Shown here: one piece after another, positions 59,285 to 64,000 of the stretch
Numbering within the stretch: the stretch's first letter is position 1
Layout: each line of letters begins with the position of its first letter
Source of the DNA: Nautilus pompilius
Taxonomy: Eukaryota > Mollusca > Cephalopoda > Nautilida > Nautilidae
Assembly (NCBI GenBank): GCA_018389105.1
Contig: JACATO010001064.1
Location: forward strand, 434,001-498,000
Reading direction: 5' to 3'
Length of the DNA stretch: 64,000 nucleotides
Made by a program: the position numbers and the translations under genes
The notes under the pieces: model-generated
Told to the model about the DNA's origin: nothing
What the model saw: the letters and a program-made list of their open reading frames with translations, nothing else
Databases searched by the model: none

Positions 59285-61709
59285 CACTGTGCAACACAAA
59301 ATATTCCGCTTAAACAAAAATAGGTGAACTTGGTAAAATCAGATGCTGAGTTCAAAAATGCACCTTAAAACGTTGTATCACATCTAGATTTTTTGTTATT
59401 GTGATATGTATATAGGCTTCTGAGTTAAAACAGCTGTAGAAATTCAAGGAGTGAATCGACGGAGCTTAAATTTGGCGAACAGATTGCAGGATGAATTCTC
59501 AGTCGAGTTCTAAATCTGTTTCAGGATGAACTGGCCCAGTTCTGGACTAGTCCACCTGGGACATCGGATGTAAGGGACTCAGATGTAAGGGACCAGTTTT
59601 CCAGGTCCAATCAAGGCAAAATATGTTGATATCAACTCGGATGTAAGGAGCTTGTCAAATGAACGTGTATTTACAACATAATTGAGGCCAATTGTTTTTA
59701 CAACATAATTGAGGACAATAAACTAGTCAGTACCCACCACATGACAGATTCTTTGCCCTTACCATGGCATCCAGACAAGGTTGTGTGAATAATCTAAATA
59801 GTTCTTGTTATGTTTGCAGCAGATTTACCAAAAAATCACAGCAGAGAAGAATTACAGATCTGGTCAAAGTTGCATACCATTCTTACTTCAAAGTCAAGCT
59901 TGGAGACCAGGACAAAAGTTGGGCGCCTCATATAAATTGCAATACTTGCTATTCAGGTCTCACAAAATGGATGAAAAGAACTGGAAAAATTTCTTTTGCA
60001 ATTCCAATGGTTTGGAGAGAACATAAGGATCACTAAACAAACTGTTACTTTTGTATGACAAAGATATCTGGGTAATCAACAAAGAACAAGCACAAAATAG
60101 AATACCCTGACATCCACTCTGCTATAAAGCCTGTACCTCACAGTGATGAGCTACCCGTTCCAATACCACTTCCTAACTATGAAGATCTTCTTGATGTTGG
60201 CAGTAATTCAGAACCGGAAAACAGGAAGTGGTCATCTGACAGTGATTACAACCCTGATAAGGATAATGACCCACATTTGATAACAACCTGAATTCAATGA
60301 CTTGATTCGTGATCTAAAACTAACCAAGGATAATTCAGAATTGCTTGGTTAAAGGCTGCGGCAATAGAACTTGTTGGCACCTGGCAAACTGATCTCAGTT
60401 TACAGGAATCGCGGTGAAAAACTGGCCACCTTTTTTGAAACCAAGGACAATCTTTGCTATTTTACAGATATCAATGGTTTGATGAATGAATTGGGTTATT
60501 ATCATACTCCGGATGAGTGGCAGCTGTTTATTGATTCCTCAAAGCTCACTCTCAAGGCAGTTTTGCTGCACAATGGCAATAGTAATCCATCTGTCCCAGT
60601 GGCCCATGCAACTGGAATGAAAGAGTCATACAAATCCATGGAAACTATACTCAATGCCATCAAATGCAGTGAACACAATTGGAGCATATGTGGGGATTTA
60701 AAAGTGATTGGCTTACTGGAATGCAAAGTGGTTTTACAAAGTATTGCTGCTTTCTTTGTCTGTGGGATAGCAGAGCCACTCAGCAGCATTACCAAAAGAA
60801 ATAATGGCCAAGAAGAGAAAGATATGCACCTGGTGAAAGCAGTGTAATGCACCAACCATTGCTAGCTCCTGAAAAAATTCTTCTATCACCACTGCACATC
60901 AAATTAGGCCTAATGAAGAATTTTGTGAAGGCTATGAACAAGGAAGGTGATGGGTTTAAGTACCTCAGAACAAAATTTCCAAACTGAGTGATGCCAAACT
61001 GAAAGAAGGGATTTTCATTGGACCTCAAATCAGAAAAACTCTTAATGATCCAGAGTTTGAGAAGTAGTTGAATGAATTGGAACTTAATGCTTGGAAATCC
61101 TTCAAAGTAGTTGTCATTGGTTTCTTAGGCAATAAGAAGAGAGAAAACTATATAGAGCTGGTCACCAAACTTATTGAAGATTGCCATGTGATGGATTGCT
61201 ACATGTCACTTAAAAATGCTTTTTTATATTCACACTTGGACTTCTTTCCCCAGAATATGGGAAGCGTTAATGATGAACACGGAGAATGTTTTCATCAAGA
61301 AATTTCCTACATGGAGCAGCGATATCAGGGCAGATATAATTCAGCTATGATGGGAGATTTTTGTTGGTTTCTTCAGAGAGAATTGAGTGCAAGCTACAAG
61401 AGACACTCGCGTAGTAGAACACATTTCAAACAGAAGAAAGTTTCTGAATAAGCCGATGCCGGAAGTGATCGAACCATTCATGACAATGTACGAAAAGTTT
61501 CTCACTGAAAAGTAGTATAAAATCTTGACTTTTACTGAGTGGGACATATTATGAAAATCTTTGAGGTATTTATCCTTTGAACTATTTAAGTTGCAATAAC
61601 AAAATATCTAGACGCGCTAGAGACCATTGAAATCAGCGTGTAAAAATTAACCAGAAATACCTAATTAGACGTATGCGGAAAACAAAAAGTTGAAATTTGT
61701 TGCATAGTG
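59285..61709 (+). mobile_element. 2.4-kb DNA transposon with CACT termini
   Basis: The left end CACTGTGCAACACAAA (59285) and the reverse complement of the right end, CACTATGCAACAAATT (61709), form terminal inverted repeats. Weaker matches continue inward (TTCCGC, then GCTGA-TTCAA) for about 85 bp. The insertion point was confirmed by comparison with the uninterrupted paralogous sequence at 57480-57520: left and right flanks join to the same site. No clean target duplication survives. CACT ends recall the CMC group (CACTA, Mirage, Chapaev), but this is only suggestive. The element carries one broken gene (59764-61451). Near its 5' side GGATGTAAGG-type words repeat at 59566, 59581 and 59639, and ACAACATAATTGAGG repeats at 59673 and 59701. 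These may be subterminal binding sites. Confidence 0.7.
59764..61451 (+). pseudogene. Transposase-like gene of an uncharacterised invertebrate family, broken
   Basis: Three main open pieces. Piece 1 (59764-60036, ATG) has a zinc-binding pattern C15-x2-C18 ... H56-x2-C59-x2-C62. After a stop, NCYFC would supply the last pair. Piece 2 (60371-60847, opens with TTG) holds FIDSSK (Asp55) and CGDLKV (Asp109). Piece 3 (61068-61451, opens with TTG) holds SHLDFFPQN and NDEHGECFHQEI (Glu70/Glu73). Acidic residues on successive predicted strands could form an RNase-H-fold DDE site; this is inference. From memory, this zinc-module plus FIDSSK plus GDLKV plus DEHGE(R)FHQ protein occurs in many copies in insects, hydra and molluscs as 'uncharacterised protein'. 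At least five stops or frameshifts (near 60034, 60073, 60290-60355, 60845, 60987 and 61065) make it a pseudogene. Its position inside inverted termini supports a transposase role. Confidence 0.7.
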
Positions 61710-61734
61710 TTATTGGAATATTTTAATAACGAAT

Positions 61735-61880
61735 TTAACGATCTATATTTTTTCTTTCCACACTTACAAACAGGATTAATAATGTATTATTTTTTTGTAT
61801 TTTTATATCTTGAGTTATAATATCAACTACATCGTAGGCACAACTTTTATCTTTATTTTTATATACACTACCAGAAACCG
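61735..61880 (-). pseudogene. Small zinc-ribbon-like ORF remnant, copy 2
   Basis: On the minus strand, an open stretch reads KSCAYDVVDIITQDIKIQKN, and a shifted frame gives NPVCKCGKKKYRS. Length (about 40-50 residues), a C-x-C-G basic knuckle near the end, and position between capsid-like and protease-like remnants fit the small cysteine-rich protein of Polinton-like elements. A frame change separates the two halves. Without the neighbours I would not call it. Confidence 0.3.
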
Positions 61881-61889
61881 TTTCATTTT

Positions 61890-62115
61890 TTTTACATAAA
61901 CTGTTTGCTTAAAGTCTACCATTCCTTTATAAATGCTGCTAAAATGATTCCTTTAAAATCCTGATTTAAATAGAGTGCAGGATATCTATCGTTATTTAGA
62001 AGAACAAAAGCATTGGTAATTGAAAAGTTATTAAATATAACAGGATTTGCTTCTTTGCTCGTTATTCGGCATATGAAGGGCTGTCTTTACCAAATTTGTT
62101 TTCCTGCATCAACTC
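61890..62115 (-). pseudogene. Major-capsid-like C-terminal remnant, copy 2
   Basis: On the minus strand, a single frame reads QPFICRITSKEANPVIFNN and soon after VLLNNDRYPALYLNQDF, then meets a stop. It matches the copy at 58814-59041 over about 45 residues (shared IFNN, SITNA, YPAL and LNQDF words), which shows real homology at the protein level. An in-frame stop also precedes it. Divergence between the two copies is high, including many silent and frame-changing differences, so the duplication is old. Confidence 0.5.
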
Positions 62116-63239
62116 CATTTGTTAAAAATTGTATCATTACTTTCTTTTTTTGTCAGAGCAATTTGCTTTTTCATTACATACACAATTCATAAATAGTTTT
62201 TACAAAACCAAAAACGAGGGTTATAGAAGATAGAACCGATAGCTATCTTTGAGGTGCTTTCTTTGTCCTATATTAGCGTCTGCAGTTACGTCACTAGAGC
62301 CTTTATGCTAACAATGATTTAAGATGTTAAAACCATCTGGATAAGTTATCAATCTTTTCGTCATTGTTGTCTAATCTGGATAAAGTGTAGTCTCGATTCC
62401 TTGCCACCTAAAATATATTTAATATGAAAAATAAATGCAAAATACAGTTATTTGTCAAACTTACATTATCAACATTTAGAAGATAGAAGTTCTCAAACAA
62501 TAGCCAAGCTTATGAGTTTGCAACTGCATATCTTCATTTTGAATTGTAATATCAATTTTTGCACAGGATTATTTTGCTCTGTTACAGTTATAGATGCATA
62601 ATCACGAAAAATATTTATTTATAATTTTATAATTAATGAAATCTTTCTGCTACATCAATATATGCTATTTAATATACAAAATACTATAAAAACTTACTTT
62701 CTTCTGTAGTAACTGTATTAATTTCATAACAACTTAATTGATTCTTTGGTGGCTTTAGTTATTTTCTGAAATCCCTTCCTCATTTGTATTTGCTTTGAGT
62801 TCAAAGATTTTTTAACTTCTCTGTAAGTCTTTCAGTTTTTGTTTCAGCAGTTAAAGTATTTATGGGTTGAATAGGATATTTAATTTGATAATTATGAGAA
62901 TTTGGAATTTTCTGATGACAAGAATTATTTTTTTTTTGTTTTGGTTTCACTTTTAAAAGAACCATACGCTTTATAACTTTAATAAAAATTTCAGCACAAT
63001 CTCCAATAACTATTACTGTTATGCATTATTAAAAAAACATTTAATAATTTTATTAATGTTTCCAGAGTATCAATGAAATTTCAAACTAAAGAAATAGAAT
63101 TAATTAAAAATAAATTAACCGGGTAATCACTTCCATTATAACCAAGATAAAAGGTTAGTGTTAAGTAATTAACAGAGTTCTTCAACTATTTTCTATAGTA
63201 AAATTAACTTTATGGTTAAAAGTAACAGAACAAACATTT
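62116..63239. other. AT-rich stretch with weak coding-like pieces
   Basis: On the minus strand, 62830-62925 gives an open piece KIPNSHNYQIKYPIQP continuing about 20 residues, and 62510-62610 gives ITVTEQNNPVQ and QNEDMQLQTHKLGYC in two frames. These may be upstream parts of the capsid-like gene or a neighbouring gene, but I recognise no family. Confidence 0.3.
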
Positions 63240-63560
63240 GTAAACTTGTTCTTGGAGACACTAACCACGAAAGTACACGATAAATGTCGATATAGTGTAA
63301 TCGTGTTTGTATAAAAGTGTTTCTGGCTTAATCTTGATGGTAAATGTAGATTCATTAAGATCAGTAGTGAGCTTGTGCTTCGATTGTTTAAACTACAAGA
63401 GTAAACTACATCAGAGCGTAATCAAGAGTGTACTTATATCGTGTCGGTTAATATTTATAGAAAAATAACAATATAATGAGTTTAGGAATGTACTTGTATT
63501 GTGACATAGCGAATGGAAAGTCAGTGAGAATAGGAATTTTAATTATATTGATTCCATTAC
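63240..63560. repeat. Diverged ~60-bp minisatellite, right block
   Basis: Units anchored near 63287, 63350, 63409, 63470 and 63520 contain words such as ATCAAGAGTGTACTTATAT and TTTAGGAATGTACTTGTATT. They match the left block at 54784-55360 in the same orientation. Confidence 0.6.
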
Positions 63561-64000
63561 TAATTGTCAGTCAACAAACTAAATTTAATTATATATATAT
63601 ATATATATTCAAGAAAGACATCTGGAATGGAAAGTCTAGTGTTTACGTTAAGATTTTTCTTGCGAAAACACTTAAAATTCTATAGCTACCACAAACAGAT
63701 TAGGATTCGGTCATGTATTATTTGTAGTCTTAATTTTTAAATCAATAAAATACAACTGATATACATTCTGTAATACTTTTTCCTATTAAAAAGAAATAGT
63801 TGTCTAATATATAAAACAGTAACTACAAACCCATCGGTTTCATGTATCAAATATTCAAATAACCTTCATTTGTCAAGTTACGATATTGTTAATTTATTAA
63901 GTTGTTTCGATTGACGTACAAAGTAAAACAAATATCTTTGAACAGAAATGTGTCTGTTGCTAAGCCAAAACCATAAAGATTAGTTTATAAGGGATTTGCC
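63561..64000. other. AT-rich stretch, no gene seen
   Basis: Contains an AT dinucleotide run at 63589-63608. The ORF 63476-63685 translates minisatellite and simple repeat and is not a gene. Confidence 0.5.

Noticed and set aside
62408..62464. Possible 57-bp intron on the minus strand (GTAAGT ... TTTTAG)
   Set aside because: Flanking frames contain stops and no family is recognised. Such signals are frequent by chance in AT-rich DNA.
1..64000. CRISPR arrays, operons or bacterial gene clusters
   Set aside because: No regularly spaced short direct repeats with unique spacers, no dense long ORFs and no ribosome-binding-site pattern. The window is eukaryotic in character.

Overview
This window looks like repeat-rich, AT-biased intergenic DNA from an invertebrate animal. 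A mollusc is my best guess. No start-to-stop ORF exceeds about 180 codons, there is no operon-like layout, and I recognise no intact host gene, rRNA or tRNA. The case for a mollusc rests on tRNA-derived SINEs, and on a short motif of the type AGTT(A/G)TCTCCCTT scattered at seven or more places. I remember that motif as common in molluscan genomes but cannot check this here. Almost everything I can name is a mobile element or its remains.

Layout, 0-31 kb. Two inverted copies of a pogo/Tigger-like MITE lie at 148-731 and 10437-11021. An old ~130-bp tandem repeat lies at 1850-3340. Tc1/mariner-like transposase pseudogenes lie at 4562-5450 (+) and 23655-24500 (-). A 5'-truncated LINE tail ending in (AAT)n lies at 9404-9800 (-). 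tRNA-derived SINEs lie near 11.2, 11.7, 14.6 and 17.3 kb. An internally deleted hAT transposase with a TTF-type zinc finger lies at 22560-23414. A GA/GAT low-complexity block lies at 29519-30095.

Layout, 31-54 kb. A large inverted repeat has ~2-kb arms (31209-33201 and 35697-37671) around a ~2.5-kb spacer that carries another SINE. A possible coiled-coil exon without a start codon lies at 43725-43982 (-). A third Tc1 fragment lies at 44690-44925 (-) and a SINE at 47063-47180 (-). The rest is AT-rich sequence and microsatellites.

Layout, 54.8-63.6 kb. This is the most unusual part, a set of nested insertions. A ~60-bp minisatellite occurs on both sides (54784-55360 and 63240-63560). Between them is very AT-rich DNA with minus-strand, heavily broken remains that resemble the capsid module of Polinton/Maverick (adintovirus-like) elements: a major-capsid-like C-terminus, a small zinc-ribbon-like ORF and an adenain-like cysteine protease, present in diverged tandem copies. 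A 2.4-kb transposon (59285-61709) has inverted termini CACT(G/A)TGCAACA and carries a broken gene of a widespread, uncharacterised invertebrate protein family. It has inserted into this module. The order of events appears to be minisatellite, then virus-like element, then internal duplication, then transposon insertion. Nothing here looks functional as it stands.
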